Below are positions 51,695 through 60,466 of a stretch of DNA of 64,000 bases, one piece after another (the stretch's first letter is position 1; each line of letters opens with the position of its first letter). Both the position numbers and the translations under genes were made by a program. Where the stretch lies: assembly GCA_002413785.1 (NCBI GenBank), contig DHXR01000046.1, positions 134,211 through 198,210 on the forward strand, read 5' to 3'. The notes under the pieces were generated by a model. The model was not told the DNA's origin and did no database searches. It was given only the letters and a program-made list of their open reading frames with translations. Origin of the DNA: Mucilaginibacter sp. UBA5151 (GTDB taxonomy: Bacteria > Bacteroidota > Bacteroidia > Sphingobacteriales > Sphingobacteriaceae).

Positions 51695-52723
51695 ATGAAT
51701 AAAGTACTGCTTCAGCAAATGATAGATGAACGGCTTGTATCCGTTCAAAAACATCCCGGCGCTGATCTGTTTATTTATAACTACACAAATAAGGCACAGT
51801 ACGACCGGGTTTGGAATGAAATAACTTTACAAAGCAGGGGTTTGATACTTGACGCCGGTTTGAAAATTGTCGCCCGCCCCTTTAAAAAGTTTTTTAATTT
51901 AGAAGAGCATCCTGCGGATGAGATCCCTGACGAACCTTTTGAAACCTTTGAAAAAATTGACGGCTCGCTTGGTATATTATACTGGCTGAATGATAAGCCA
52001 AACATCGCCACGAGGGGCAGTTTTACCAGCGACCAGGCCGTACGTGCCACAAAAACCTTAAATGAAAAGTATGCGCACACTTTTGAAAAATTAGAGAGAA
52101 ACGCAACCTATTTGTTCGAAATAATTTATCCCGAAAACAGGATCGTTGTTGATTATGGGGATACTGACGACTTGATTATGCTTGCTGTTATTGCCAATAA
52201 TACCGGCCTGGATTTGCCGCTGCCTGATATTGGATTTCCGATTGTGAAAAAATATGACGGCATCAACGACCTTAAACAGATTAAAACCCTTGAAGAAGAA
52301 AATAAGGAAGGCTTTGTAATTAAATTTAAAAGCGGCCTTCGCGTAAAAGTTAAGTTTACAGAATACCTAAGGCTTCACAGGCTTGTAACGGGTGTTTCGA
52401 ACCTGGTGATCTGGGAGCATTTAGCTGAGGGAAGGTCGTTTGAAGATTTGCTGGAGAAAGTCCCGGATGAGTTTTACGATTGGGTTAAGAAAACCAGTGA
52501 TGAGTTAAAATCTCAGTATGATAAAATCCTCACCGAATGTAAAAACGCTTTCAAACAATTAAATCCCGATAGCCATCGGGACCGGAAAGAAACCGCCCTG
52601 TATTTCCAAACTCAAAAATACCCGGCAGTGTTATTTGCCATGCTTGACGGTAAGCCTTACGATAAAATAATATGGAAAATGCTGAAGCCGCAATATGCAA
52701 AGCCGTATAAGATGGAGGTTTGA
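51695..52723 (+). CDS. T4 Rnl1-like RNA ligase
   Basis: A 342-residue ATP-dependent nucleic acid ligase. Motif I FEKIDGSLG places the adenylated lysine at K87. Also present are SRGLILD, LFEIIYPENRIVVDYG, motif IV EGFVIKF and motif V VKVKF. This resembles phage T4 RNA ligase 1, with its C-terminal helical domain (YDWVKKTSDELKSQYDKIL). Such enzymes repair broken tRNA anticodon loops after nuclease attack; the substrate here is unknown. Residues 291-296 (PDSHRD) derive from the palindromic spacer word CCCGATAGCCATCGGG read in frame. The gene stands alone. Confidence 0.85.
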   Translation: MNKVLLQQMIDERLVSVQKHPGADLFIYNYTNKAQYDRVWNEITLQSRGLILDAGLKIVARPFKKFFNLEEHPADEIPDEPFETFEKIDGSLGILYWLNDKPNIATRGSFTSDQAVRATKTLNEKYAHTFEKLERNATYLFEIIYPENRIVVDYGDTDDLIMLAVIANNTGLDLPLPDIGFPIVKKYDGINDLKQIKTLEEENKEGFVIKFKSGLRVKVKFTEYLRLHRLVTGVSNLVIWEHLAEGRSFEDLLEKVPDEFYDWVKKTSDELKSQYDKILTECKNAFKQLNPDSHRDRKETALYFQTQKYPAVLFAMLDGKPYDKIIWKMLKPQYAKPYKMEV

Positions 52724-52728
52724 ATATT

Positions 52729-52826
52729 TTATTTTATCTGAATCAGAATTTACAGAATTAATGAATTAGCAGAATTATAAACAGGCATTCTGAAAATTCT
52801 AAAATTCTGAAAATTCTGATTCCGTA
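52729..52826. repeat. CAGAATTAATGAATTAGCAG short-word inverted repeat (locus G)
   Basis: Left words ATCAGAATTTACAGAATTAA pair with TTCTGAAAATTCTAAAATTC-type words on the right in an imperfect hairpin, in the convergent spacer between the RNA ligase and acyl-CoA dehydrogenase genes. Confidence 0.7.
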
Positions 52827-52892
52827 GCATTTCCGAAATAACAACTACAAAATCTTTGTCCGGCATATCCAAAGCTATAAAATTTTATTTAA

Positions 52893-54032
52893 TTATTTCA
52901 ACACTTCCCTCGAAATGACAATTCTTTGAATTTCGGATGTGCCTTCGTATATCTGCGTGATTTTTGCATCGCGCATTAGCCGTTCCACATGGTATTCCTT
53001 TACAAAGCCATAGCCACCATGGATCTGCACGGCTTCGATAGTGGTCCGCATAGCAACTTCCGAGGCATAAAGCTTAGCCATGGCGCTGGCCTGTCCGTAA
53101 GGCAGGCCTTTATCTTTCAGCCACGCTGCTTTAAAGCATAGCAACCGGGCCGCTTCAATTTCGGTAGCCATGTCAGCCAGTTTAAACTGGATGGATTGCA
53201 GTTCAGAAATGGCCTTGCCGAATGCCTTGCGTTCTTTGGAGTATTGTAAAGCCAGTTCGTATGCCCCTGACGCAATCCCCAGCGCTTGCGAAGCAATTCC
53301 GATCCGCCCGCCATCCAGCGTATTCATCGCGAACTTAAAGCCAAAGCCGTCCTCGCCTATCCGGTTTTCCTTGGGGACTTTAACATCGGCAAACATCACG
53401 GAGTGGGTGTCGGATCCGCGGATGCCAAGCTTGTTTTCTTTAGCCCCAATGGTAAAACCCTCCATTCCTTTTTCAACAATCAAAACATTAATGCCATGGT
53501 GCCTTTTTTCCGCGTGGGTTTGTGCTATCACCAGGTAAGTTGACGCTGTGCTGCCATTAGTGATCCAGTTTTTTACACCATTTAACAAATAGTAGTCGCC
53601 CATATCAATAGCTGTGGTACTTTGCGAGGTGGCATCAGACCCTGCTTCGGGTTCGGATAAACAAAAAGCCCCTAATTTTTCCCCTTTAGCCAGGGGGACA
53701 AGGTATTTCTGCTTTTGTGCTTCGGTACCGTACTTTTCGAGCCCGTAACAAACTAATGAATTATTAACAGACACAACCACCGAAGTCGAGGCGTCAATTT
53801 TTGATAATTCTTCCATGGCTAAAACATAAGAAATAGCATCCAAACCGCTGCCCCCGTATTCAGGCGAAACCATCATGCCTAAAAATCCGAGTTCTCCGAG
53901 CATTTTAACCTGCTCAGCCGGAAATTTTTGATGCTCATCGCGCTCAATTACACCAGGTTTAAGTTCGGTCCGGGCAAAATCGCGCGCTGCCTGGCGGATC
54001 ATTAGTTGTTCTTCTGTTAATTCAAAATTCAT
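52893..54032 (-). CDS. acyl-CoA dehydrogenase
   Basis: A 379-residue FAD enzyme of the short-chain (butyryl/isovaleryl-like) group, catalysing alpha-beta desaturation of acyl-CoA in fatty or branched-chain acid oxidation. It has an N-terminal helical domain (MNFELTEEQLMIRQAARDFART), FAD-binding loops (LGAFCLSEPEAGSDATS, NGVKNWITNGS) and catalytic E363 in IYEGTSEIQR. It is next to no acyl-CoA metabolic partner. A -7 match TATGTTTG lies on the minus strand at 54053-54060. Confidence 0.94.
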   Translation of the reverse strand: MNFELTEEQLMIRQAARDFARTELKPGVIERDEHQKFPAEQVKMLGELGFLGMMVSPEYGGSGLDAISYVLAMEELSKIDASTSVVVSVNNSLVCYGLEKYGTEAQKQKYLVPLAKGEKLGAFCLSEPEAGSDATSQSTTAIDMGDYYLLNGVKNWITNGSTASTYLVIAQTHAEKRHHGINVLIVEKGMEGFTIGAKENKLGIRGSDTHSVMFADVKVPKENRIGEDGFGFKFAMNTLDGGRIGIASQALGIASGAYELALQYSKERKAFGKAISELQSIQFKLADMATEIEAARLLCFKAAWLKDKGLPYGQASAMAKLYASEVAMRTTIEAVQIHGGYGFVKEYHVERLMRDAKITQIYEGTSEIQRIVISREVLK

Positions 54033-54093
54033 TGGCCTTTAAAGTTTACCCACAAACATAATATTATGCATGCATAGTAAAAAATATAAGCAA

Positions 54094-54125
54094 AAAAAAG
54101 AGAGCTCTTTTGAAGCTCTCTTTCC
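54094..54125 (-). terminator. minus-oriented terminator without a gene in front
   Basis: On the minus strand AAAGAGAGCT pairs with AGCTCTCTTT and ends in TTTTTTT. It lies upstream of the acyl-CoA dehydrogenase promoter, so it does not end that gene. A weaker GC stem followed by TTTTTTG is at 54169-54186. The 54126-54487 stretch has no ORF on that strand; a short untranslated RNA is possible. Confidence 0.5.
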
Positions 54126-54487
54126 CCTAATTAATTTAAACTATTGATTAAACCCAAAACAAAGAACAAAAAACCCCAGCCTGGGCGTCTGAGAAGTCAA
54201 CAAAAAGTATTTACACAGGTAGATGTATTTATCATTTTCATAGATTATTTGCAGGGCTGACCAATTGAGTACAAATGTTAAGCCATAATTTTATTTATCA
54301 GAAATTTAAAAGCAAAGCCCGGCAAAAATGACAAACCCATAACACAACATAGATGAAGGGATTACATAGTTAATTTTTATTTTTAGCTTGCACCTTTAAA
54401 TTGGACTCGTATTGATGCAGCGTATCGCTTTGTTGTATGCTATATTGTACATGCCTTGTATTTTATTATCTACAAAAAATAAAAACT

Positions 54488-56539
54488 ATGACTGCTAAAT
54501 TTTTTACCGGCGCTTTTATATTAAGCACCGCTGGCTTGTTCATGCTCAGCGCCTGTACGGACAGATCAAAAAATTACGCGGAGAACGACATGGTATTTAA
54601 AGACCTGGATACCCTGGTGAAGCCAGGTGATGATTTTTTTAAGTATGCAAATGGCGGATGGCTCAAAAAAAATCCGATTCCGGCGGCTTATTCATCATGG
54701 GGCATAGGCAATGTGGTGGAAGAAGAATTAAGGGACAGGCTTAAAAAAATAAATATTGAAGCATTAAATGCCAATGCCGAAAAAGGCAGTAATACCCAAA
54801 AGACAGGTGACTTTTATTTCAGTGGCCTGGATACTGTAAATATTGAAAACGAAGGACTCGACCCGCTAAAAGCTGAATTAAGTAAAATTGACGGGCTGAA
54901 GGATGTTAATGAACTTGTTGATGAGTTTGCTCACCTGCAAACCATCGGGGTGGAAACGCCTGTTGAAGCGGGGGTTGGGCAGGATGCAAAGAACAGCGGC
55001 AAAAATATGCTGCAATTGTACCAGGGTGGAATTGGCCTTCCGAGCCGCGACTATTATTTTAACACTGATCAGCACAGCTCAGACATAAGGACCAACTACC
55101 AGGAAGAACATTTGCCGATAGTTTATAAATTATCGGGCCTGAGTTCGGATGAAGCCATTGCTGCAGGTAAAAAAACCTATAGCATCGAGAAATTTTTAGC
55201 GGACAGCTCAAGGAAGTTGGAGGACCTTCGCGATGCTTATCACAATTACAATAAAATGCCCTTGAGCGGGTTAAGCAAACTTGCCCCGGATATTAACTGG
55301 AAAAGCACATTTGAGAAAATGGATTATAAAAATGTGGATACCGTAATTGTTGGCCAGCCCGAATATTACAGGGCTTTAAACAAGGCGCTTAAAGTTTTCA
55401 GCATTGGGGACTGGAAAAACTACCTGCGCAAAAACCTCGTAACAGCATTCAGCTCCGGTTTGAGCAAACCATTTGACAGGGAAAATTTCAGGTTTTACGG
55501 CACTGTGCTGTATGGAAACAAAGCGCAACTGCCCCGCTGGAAACGGGTTTTGGATACCGAGAACGGGTTAATGGGCGAAGTGCCCGGCCAGATCTTCGTA
55601 AAGGAATATTTTAATGAACAAACAAAGGAACGTTATGTGAAACTGGTGGAAGCCATGCGGACCAGCTTTAAAGAACATATTGAAAAACTCGGCTGGATGA
55701 GTGCGCAAACCAAGCAAAAGGCTTATGATAAACTGGCGAAAGTAAACCCTAAAGTAGGCTACCCCGATCGTTGGAAAGATTTTTCATCGCTGACCATCAA
55801 CCGCGGGCCTTATGCGCTGAATATAATGAGGGCCAACAATTTCTGGCACCGGTACAATGCCGGTAAATTGGGCAAACCTGTTGACCGTACCGAATGGGAT
55901 ATGACCCCGCAAACTTACAATGCCTATTATAACCCTTCGAATAATGAAATTGTATTGCCTGCAGCGCAATTCCTGGTTCCGGGGCTTAGGGATGAGGACA
56001 TGGACGATGCTGTAGTTTATGGCTATGCAGCGGCTTCTACCATAGGCCACGAAATGACCCATGGCTTTGACGACCAGGGGCGGCAGTACGACATCGGTGG
56101 AAATCTGAAAGAATGGTGGCTGCCGGAGGATTCCGTAAAGTTCACCAAACGCGCGCAAATGTTGATCAACCAGTTTAACGGGTACAGTATTTATGGCCTG
56201 CATGTTAACGGCAAAGCTACCCAGGACGAAAATATTGCTGACCTGGGCGGGATTGTTATCGGCCTTGACGCCTTTAAGAAGACAGACCAATATAAAGAAG
56301 GAAAAGCAATAAACGGCCTTATGCCGTTACAGCGGTTTTTCCTCGGATACGCTTTAGGATGGCTCGGGCAGGAAAGAAAAGAAGCATTATTAAGCCAGAT
56401 ACTTACAAACGAACATGCCCCCGGCTTTATGCGCGTAAACGGCCCCTTTACCGATGTGCCGGAGTTTTACGAAGCATTCCACATTAAAAAAGGCGATAAA
56501 ATGTGGCTGGAGCCGGATAAAAGGGTGAAGATTTGGTAA
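54488..56539 (+). CDS. M13 family metallopeptidase, lipoprotein
   Basis: A 683-residue neprilysin-type zinc endopeptidase anchored by a lipoprotein signal (TAKFFTGAFILSTAGLFMLSAC, lipobox LSAC). The N-terminal part has the GDDFFKYANGGWLKKNPIPA signature, and the catalytic domain has HEMTH (STIGHEMTHGFDDQGRQYD) and the third ligand in ENIADLGGIVIGLDAF. It likely trims peptides in the periplasm. The in-frame ATG at 54437 would add 17 residues before the lysine-flanked signal peptide, so the ATG at 54488 is preferred. It stands alone. Confidence 0.94.
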   Translation: MTAKFFTGAFILSTAGLFMLSACTDRSKNYAENDMVFKDLDTLVKPGDDFFKYANGGWLKKNPIPAAYSSWGIGNVVEEELRDRLKKINIEALNANAEKGSNTQKTGDFYFSGLDTVNIENEGLDPLKAELSKIDGLKDVNELVDEFAHLQTIGVETPVEAGVGQDAKNSGKNMLQLYQGGIGLPSRDYYFNTDQHSSDIRTNYQEEHLPIVYKLSGLSSDEAIAAGKKTYSIEKFLADSSRKLEDLRDAYHNYNKMPLSGLSKLAPDINWKSTFEKMDYKNVDTVIVGQPEYYRALNKALKVFSIGDWKNYLRKNLVTAFSSGLSKPFDRENFRFYGTVLYGNKAQLPRWKRVLDTENGLMGEVPGQIFVKEYFNEQTKERYVKLVEAMRTSFKEHIEKLGWMSAQTKQKAYDKLAKVNPKVGYPDRWKDFSSLTINRGPYALNIMRANNFWHRYNAGKLGKPVDRTEWDMTPQTYNAYYNPSNNEIVLPAAQFLVPGLRDEDMDDAVVYGYAAASTIGHEMTHGFDDQGRQYDIGGNLKEWWLPEDSVKFTKRAQMLINQFNGYSIYGLHVNGKATQDENIADLGGIVIGLDAFKKTDQYKEGKAINGLMPLQRFFLGYALGWLGQERKEALLSQILTNEHAPGFMRVNGPFTDVPEFYEAFHIKKGDKMWLEPDKRVKIW

Positions 56540-56579
56540 GCCTCGCCTTGCCCTTTCCAACGCTATTATTTAAGGATTA

Positions 56580-56655
56580 TTAATGTCGGACACCGAATAA
56601 AGAATGTTGAATGATAAAGTAAACTTCGGCGTTGGATATTCGAAATTCAATATTA
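56580..56655. repeat. GAATGTTGAATGATAAAG short-word inverted repeat (locus H)
   Basis: TAATGTCGGACACCGAATAA and GAATGTTGAATGATAAAG pair imperfectly with TTCGGCGTTGGATATTCGAA and ATTCAATATTAAAGG. Words match those of loci B and E. It follows the M13 gene by 40 bases. Confidence 0.7.
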
Positions 56656-56742
56656 AAGGTTTCTTTGCTTTTTTTTTAACTTAATAGCATTGCAGCCTTC
56701 CCTAAGGGAGTGGGCTTTTTCATTAATCTGATTGGACCTTTT

Positions 56743-56891
56743 ATGCCCCATCGGGGCTACCGCTTTGTAGAAATTGATACAGATTGTCGTTATTGGCGCG
56801 TCAGCGGCTACCCAATTTGTAAGGGGTAGCCGCTGACGCGCCAATTTTATGTTGTATTTGTTATTCTACAAACGGGTAGCCCCGATGGGGC
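56743..56891. repeat. nested palindrome element, copy 2 (GGCGCGTCAGCGG core)
   Basis: Outer TGCCCCATCGGGGCTACC and middle CTTTGTAGAA words pair with TTCTACAAACGGGTAGCCC at the far end, around a perfect 19-bp stem (56795-56813 with 56824-56842, GGCGCGTCAGCGGCTACCC). Compared with copy 1 (21822-21972) the core bases differ on both arms while pairing stays perfect. It fills part of the spacer 56540-56967. Confidence 0.85.
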
Positions 56892-56955
56892 AGTTTAAAT
56901 TTGTGGAAATAGTATACTTGTGGATACAAGGTGTAATAATGGAGAAGGCATTTTC

Positions 56956-56963
56956 TATATTTG
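56956..56963 (+). promoter_or_regulatory. -7 promoter element for pnuC
   Basis: TATATTTG, an exact TAnnTTTG, lies four bases before the pnuC ATG at 56968, again giving an almost leaderless transcript and arguing against the start at 56920. Confidence 0.5.
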
Positions 56964-56967
56964 CCTT

Positions 56968-57615
56968 ATGCAGGTTTTAGCATTATCAATAGGGCAACAT
57001 ATCGCCGCTGAATTTAATCAGACAACATCTTTGGAGTGGATTGGTGCAATAACCGGTATTGCCTGTGTTTACCTGGCGGCAATACAAAACATCTGGAACT
57101 GGCCTGTGGCTATCATCAGCGTTGTGGCCTATACCATTGTTTTTTATAAAAGTATGCTCTATGGCGACGCCGGGTTACAGGTATATTTCCTCGGCACAAG
57201 TATTTACGGCTGGTATTTTTGGCTAAAGAAAAATGAAAGACATGAAAAGCCTGTGACCAGCTTAAATGCCAAAGAATATGTACTGGTAATTATCGTTACA
57301 GTTATTCTTTCACTTTTACTGGGCTTGTTTTTAAAGAAATTTACGCCTACCAATGTGCCTTATATCGATGGGTTTTGCACAGCGGTAAGTTTTACAGCAC
57401 AAATATTAATGACCCGCAAGGTGCTTCAAAACTGGGCGCTGTGGATACTGGTTGATATATGCTACGTGCCCCTGTACATTTACAAAAACTTATATGTTAC
57501 CGCACTATTGTATATAATCCTGCTGGTATTGGCCTGGTTGGGCCACCTTGACTGGAAAAGAGCATATAAAAAAGAATTGGGGCCGGCAGTTGGAGTTCAG
57601 ATTTCAGATTTTTAA
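56968..57615 (+). CDS. pnuC: nicotinamide riboside/mononucleotide transporter PnuC
   Basis: A 215-residue membrane protein with seven hydrophobic helices. The family signatures are VYLAAIQNIWNWPVAIISVVAYTIVFYKSMLYGDAGLQVYF and YGWYFWLKK, followed by helices ending in WILVDICYVPLYIYKNLY. PnuC lets nicotinamide riboside enter by facilitated diffusion with trapping by phosphorylation. The kinase gene that would do the trapping starts 81 bases downstream. The ATG at 56920 is in frame but lies upstream of the -7 box. Confidence 0.92.
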   Translation: MQVLALSIGQHIAAEFNQTTSLEWIGAITGIACVYLAAIQNIWNWPVAIISVVAYTIVFYKSMLYGDAGLQVYFLGTSIYGWYFWLKKNERHEKPVTSLNAKEYVLVIIVTVILSLLLGLFLKKFTPTNVPYIDGFCTAVSFTAQILMTRKVLQNWALWILVDICYVPLYIYKNLYVTALLYIILLVLAWLGHLDWKRAYKKELGPAVGVQISDF

Positions 57616-57695
57616 AAAAATCATTTCGAATGGTAAGATTTTGAGAAATTCTAAAAAGGGAATGACAAAAAACTAAAAGCGAAAAGTTGCGAAAA

Positions 57696-58232
57696 ATGGA
57701 AAATCCGATATCCGATATCTTCAAAATAGCCATCGTAGGCCCCGAATCAACCGGCAAATCAACGATGTCGGCTTACCTGGCTAAACATTATAATACCGTT
57801 TGGGTACCTGAATATGCAAGGGAATATTGCGAAAAACTAATTGCGCCACCTACCTGGCAGGATGAGATCAATATGTTTTACGGGCAGTTAACGCTTGAAA
57901 AAGAACTATCGCCGCAGGCAAACAACCTGCTCATTTGCGATACTACTTTTATTACGGTAAAGATATGGAGCGATTATACTTTCGGCAAATCGCCGCAGGA
58001 AGTGATAGACAAATTACCGGTACATCCTTACGACTTTTACCTCCTTTTAAATATCGACCTCCCCTGGGAAGAAGACCCGCTGCGTGATTTCCCCCATAAG
58101 CGCGACCATTTCATGGATGTCTGGCACACTGAACTGGCAGCTTTAAACGCAAATTATACGCTTATATCCGGTACGGGGCCCGGGCGGTATCAAAGCGCTA
58201 CAGCAGCGATCGATAAGTTTATAGCCAGGTAA
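57696..58232 (+). CDS. NadR-type ribosylnicotinamide kinase
   Basis: A 178-residue P-loop kinase of the NadR C-terminal type: IAIVGPESTGKSTMSAYLAKHY with Walker A, PEYAREYC, LLICDTTFITVKIWSDYTFG and a DLPWEEDPLRDFPHKRDHF lid. It phosphorylates nicotinamide riboside to NMN, pulling PnuC-mediated uptake. The TTG at 57687 would add three residues. It lacks the NMN adenylyltransferase domain of the bifunctional NadR, so it is a single-function kinase in a two-gene salvage unit. Confidence 0.9.
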   Translation: MENPISDIFKIAIVGPESTGKSTMSAYLAKHYNTVWVPEYAREYCEKLIAPPTWQDEINMFYGQLTLEKELSPQANNLLICDTTFITVKIWSDYTFGKSPQEVIDKLPVHPYDFYLLLNIDLPWEEDPLRDFPHKRDHFMDVWHTELAALNANYTLISGTGPGRYQSATAAIDKFIAR

Positions 58233-58248
58233 CAATTCTATTCCGTTT

Positions 58249-58337
58249 ATTAATCGATTGATTAATTTTCCTCATTGATTACCAACAACTTAGTTCAAGA
58301 TTACAAACAAATGACCAATCCAATCAATCGATTGATT
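58249..58337. promoter_or_regulatory. twin TetR-operator candidates upstream of tetR
   Basis: The perfect palindrome AATCAATCGATTGATT at 58322-58337 is 20 bases before the tetR ATG. A second copy, ATTAATCGATTGATTAAT, is at 58249-58266, so the two bracket the promoter area. This is the arrangement expected for an autoregulated TetR-controlled operon. Confidence 0.6.
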
Positions 58338-58357
58338 AATTTTGAACTGTTAAAGCA

Positions 58358-59002
58358 ATGGAAAAAGAAAAAACAGATAAGAAAGACCATATCCTGGATG
58401 TCGCTGAAAAAGTGTTTTCAGATCTTGGATTTGATGGCGCTTCCACCCGGATGATCTCCGGAGAAGCCGGCGTGAACATGGCCATGCTCAATTATTATTT
58501 CGGATCGAAAGAAGGATTGTTCCTCGCAGTTTTTGAACGGAAGATCTCCTCGTTTCAAACTTTGCTGCAAAATATCGGGAACGAAGGCATTTCATCATGG
58601 GAAAAATTAGAAAAATGCATAGACAAGTATGTTGACCGCATTATCGTAAACAACTGTTTTCAAAAATTAATAAACAGGGAGATTTCAATCAGCAAACGTA
58701 CTGATCTTAGCGACAAGATCACCGAAATACTGATGACCAATGTATTGGAGTTTAAAAAGATTTTTGATGAGGGTATTAAAAGCGGCAGCTTTCATAAAGA
58801 CACTGATACACAATTATTAATTGCTACCGTTTTCGGCACAAAAAACTATATAATTAACGCCCCGCAAATAGCCTCTTTACTGCTGGGGCATGATATTCGC
58901 GACGAAAAGTTTTTAGAAGAAAAGCTTAAACCAAGAATGAAAAAATACATGAAACGCCTTTTAAAAGCTTACTTAATGAACGACGATGACAACGAAAAAT
59001 AA
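58358..59002 (+). CDS. TetR/AcrR family transcriptional repressor
   Basis: A 214-residue regulator with the N-terminal helix-turn-helix (DHILDVAEKVFSDLGFDGASTRMISGEAGVNMAMLNYYFGSKEGLF, residues 8-52) and an alpha-helical ligand-binding part. It heads the efflux operon, and its gene overlaps tolC by 17 bases. Twin palindromes just upstream are its likely operators. Ligand unknown; the operon context suggests a drug or bile-like compound. Confidence 0.92.
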   Translation: MEKEKTDKKDHILDVAEKVFSDLGFDGASTRMISGEAGVNMAMLNYYFGSKEGLFLAVFERKISSFQTLLQNIGNEGISSWEKLEKCIDKYVDRIIVNNCFQKLINREISISKRTDLSDKITEILMTNVLEFKKIFDEGIKSGSFHKDTDTQLLIATVFGTKNYIINAPQIASLLLGHDIRDEKFLEEKLKPRMKKYMKRLLKAYLMNDDDNEK

Positions 59003-60356
59003 TACAACCATCAACCTTAATCTCTTTAAAACAGTAACCGGAAATTTTAAGCGCTTGGTTATTCCTTTAATACTGATTACCCTGCTGTTTGGAAAAACCG
59101 CAATGGCCCAGGACAGGACAATAACCCTTGATGAAGCCATTAAACTTGGTGTGGAAAGCAGCAACGTTGTAAAGCTTTCACGGTCGAAAATTGATCAGGC
59201 GATTTCCGAGTACGAGCAGGCAAAAGACAAAGCAAATCCAACCGGAAAAGCAAGTTTTGGCTATGACCGTGCAGAAATACCCTATAACACACTTAAGCTG
59301 GGGTCAATGACTTTAGGGCTGCCAAAAAATGACAATGCTTATTTGGGAACAGCATCTTTAAACGAAACCATACTTGGGGCCAATAAGCTGAAATATGCAC
59401 AAAAATCAACTGAACTGCTGACCCGGGTTGCCCGTTTGGATGCTGAAAATGATAAGGATGAGATCACTTATGATATCATCAGTCAATACTATACTTTGTA
59501 CAAGGTTTTACAAAGTAAAAAAGTAGTTGAGCAAAATTTAACAACTATTGACGGGCAAATACACCAGGCACAAAGATTTTTTGACCAGGGGTTGGTTACT
59601 AAAAACGATGTATTGCGGTTTCAGTTACAACGGTCAAATATTGAACTGAATGGTATTGATCTGGAAACCAACCGCAAAATTGTTAACTATAACCTCGATG
59701 TTATGCTCGGTTTACCCGAAACAACCCAGCTGATGATTAATATTATTAATGAAGATCAGCGGCAAATTGGTCCTTTATCGGGTTATATTGATACCGCATT
59801 GGCCAGCCGTGTTGAAGTAAGGCAACTTGATCTGCGCTCTGAGGTCGCTGAAACAAACATCAAAAACGTGCAGGCAAATACATTGCCGACACTTGGGGCG
59901 TCGGCCAGCGCGTATTATATAGGGATGCGGGCAAACCCATTGCCGCAATCGGGTACTTTTATCACCCCAATCACCGTTGGTTTGAGCCTTTCATGGGATT
60001 TCTCGTCTTTGTGGAACAATAAAAACAAAGTAGCCGAAGCAAAAATTCAGCGCGAAGAGCTGAGCTTTAGCAAGGCTATTAAAGTAAATGATGTTAAAAA
60101 AGAAGTAAATCAGGACTATCAGAGCTATGTTATGGCCTTGGATAGGATAAAGCTTTTGCAAACCTCCATAGAGCAGGCCGGTGAAAACAATAAAATTCTC
60201 GACTCAAAATACAGAAACAACATAGCATCGGCAACAGACAGGGCCGATGCGGAAACCCTGCTTTACCAGGCCCAGATTAATCTTGAACTGGCTAAAGCTG
60301 ACGCAGGCCTGGCATACTATACTTTAATTAAATCAACCGGAAAACTTAACAAGTAG
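58986..60356 (+). CDS. TolC-family outer membrane efflux protein
   Basis: A 456-residue outer-membrane factor. Signal peptide residues 1-42, after which TITLDEAIKLGVESSNVVKLSRSKIDQA and the repeated coiled-coil OEP halves (for example DEITYDIISQYYTLYKVLQSKKVVEQNL and EAETLLYQAQINLELAKADAGLAYYTL) form the trimeric tunnel. It is co-transcribed with the repressor, whose gene end it overlaps, and with the EmrA/EmrB-like genes downstream. Confidence 0.92.
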   Translation: MTTKNNTTINLNLFKTVTGNFKRLVIPLILITLLFGKTAMAQDRTITLDEAIKLGVESSNVVKLSRSKIDQAISEYEQAKDKANPTGKASFGYDRAEIPYNTLKLGSMTLGLPKNDNAYLGTASLNETILGANKLKYAQKSTELLTRVARLDAENDKDEITYDIISQYYTLYKVLQSKKVVEQNLTTIDGQIHQAQRFFDQGLVTKNDVLRFQLQRSNIELNGIDLETNRKIVNYNLDVMLGLPETTQLMINIINEDQRQIGPLSGYIDTALASRVEVRQLDLRSEVAETNIKNVQANTLPTLGASASAYYIGMRANPLPQSGTFITPITVGLSLSWDFSSLWNNKNKVAEAKIQREELSFSKAIKVNDVKKEVNQDYQSYVMALDRIKLLQTSIEQAGENNKILDSKYRNNIASATDRADAETLLYQAQINLELAKADAGLAYYTLIKSTGKLNK

Positions 60357-60460
60357 ATGAGTGGATGTGCAAATGAGTAGATGTGCAGATAATTAAAAAT
60401 CATTTAAATCAATAATTCAACCATTCACTAATTCACTAAATCAATAATTCAATAATTAAA
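60357..60460. repeat. short-word repeat between tolC and emrA-like genes (locus I)
   Basis: GATGTGCAAATGAGTAGATG on the left and ATTCACTAATTCACTAAATC on the right, with weak complementarity. The left words match locus F. It fills an intercistronic gap within one operon. Confidence 0.6.
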
Positions 60461-60466
60461 AATACA

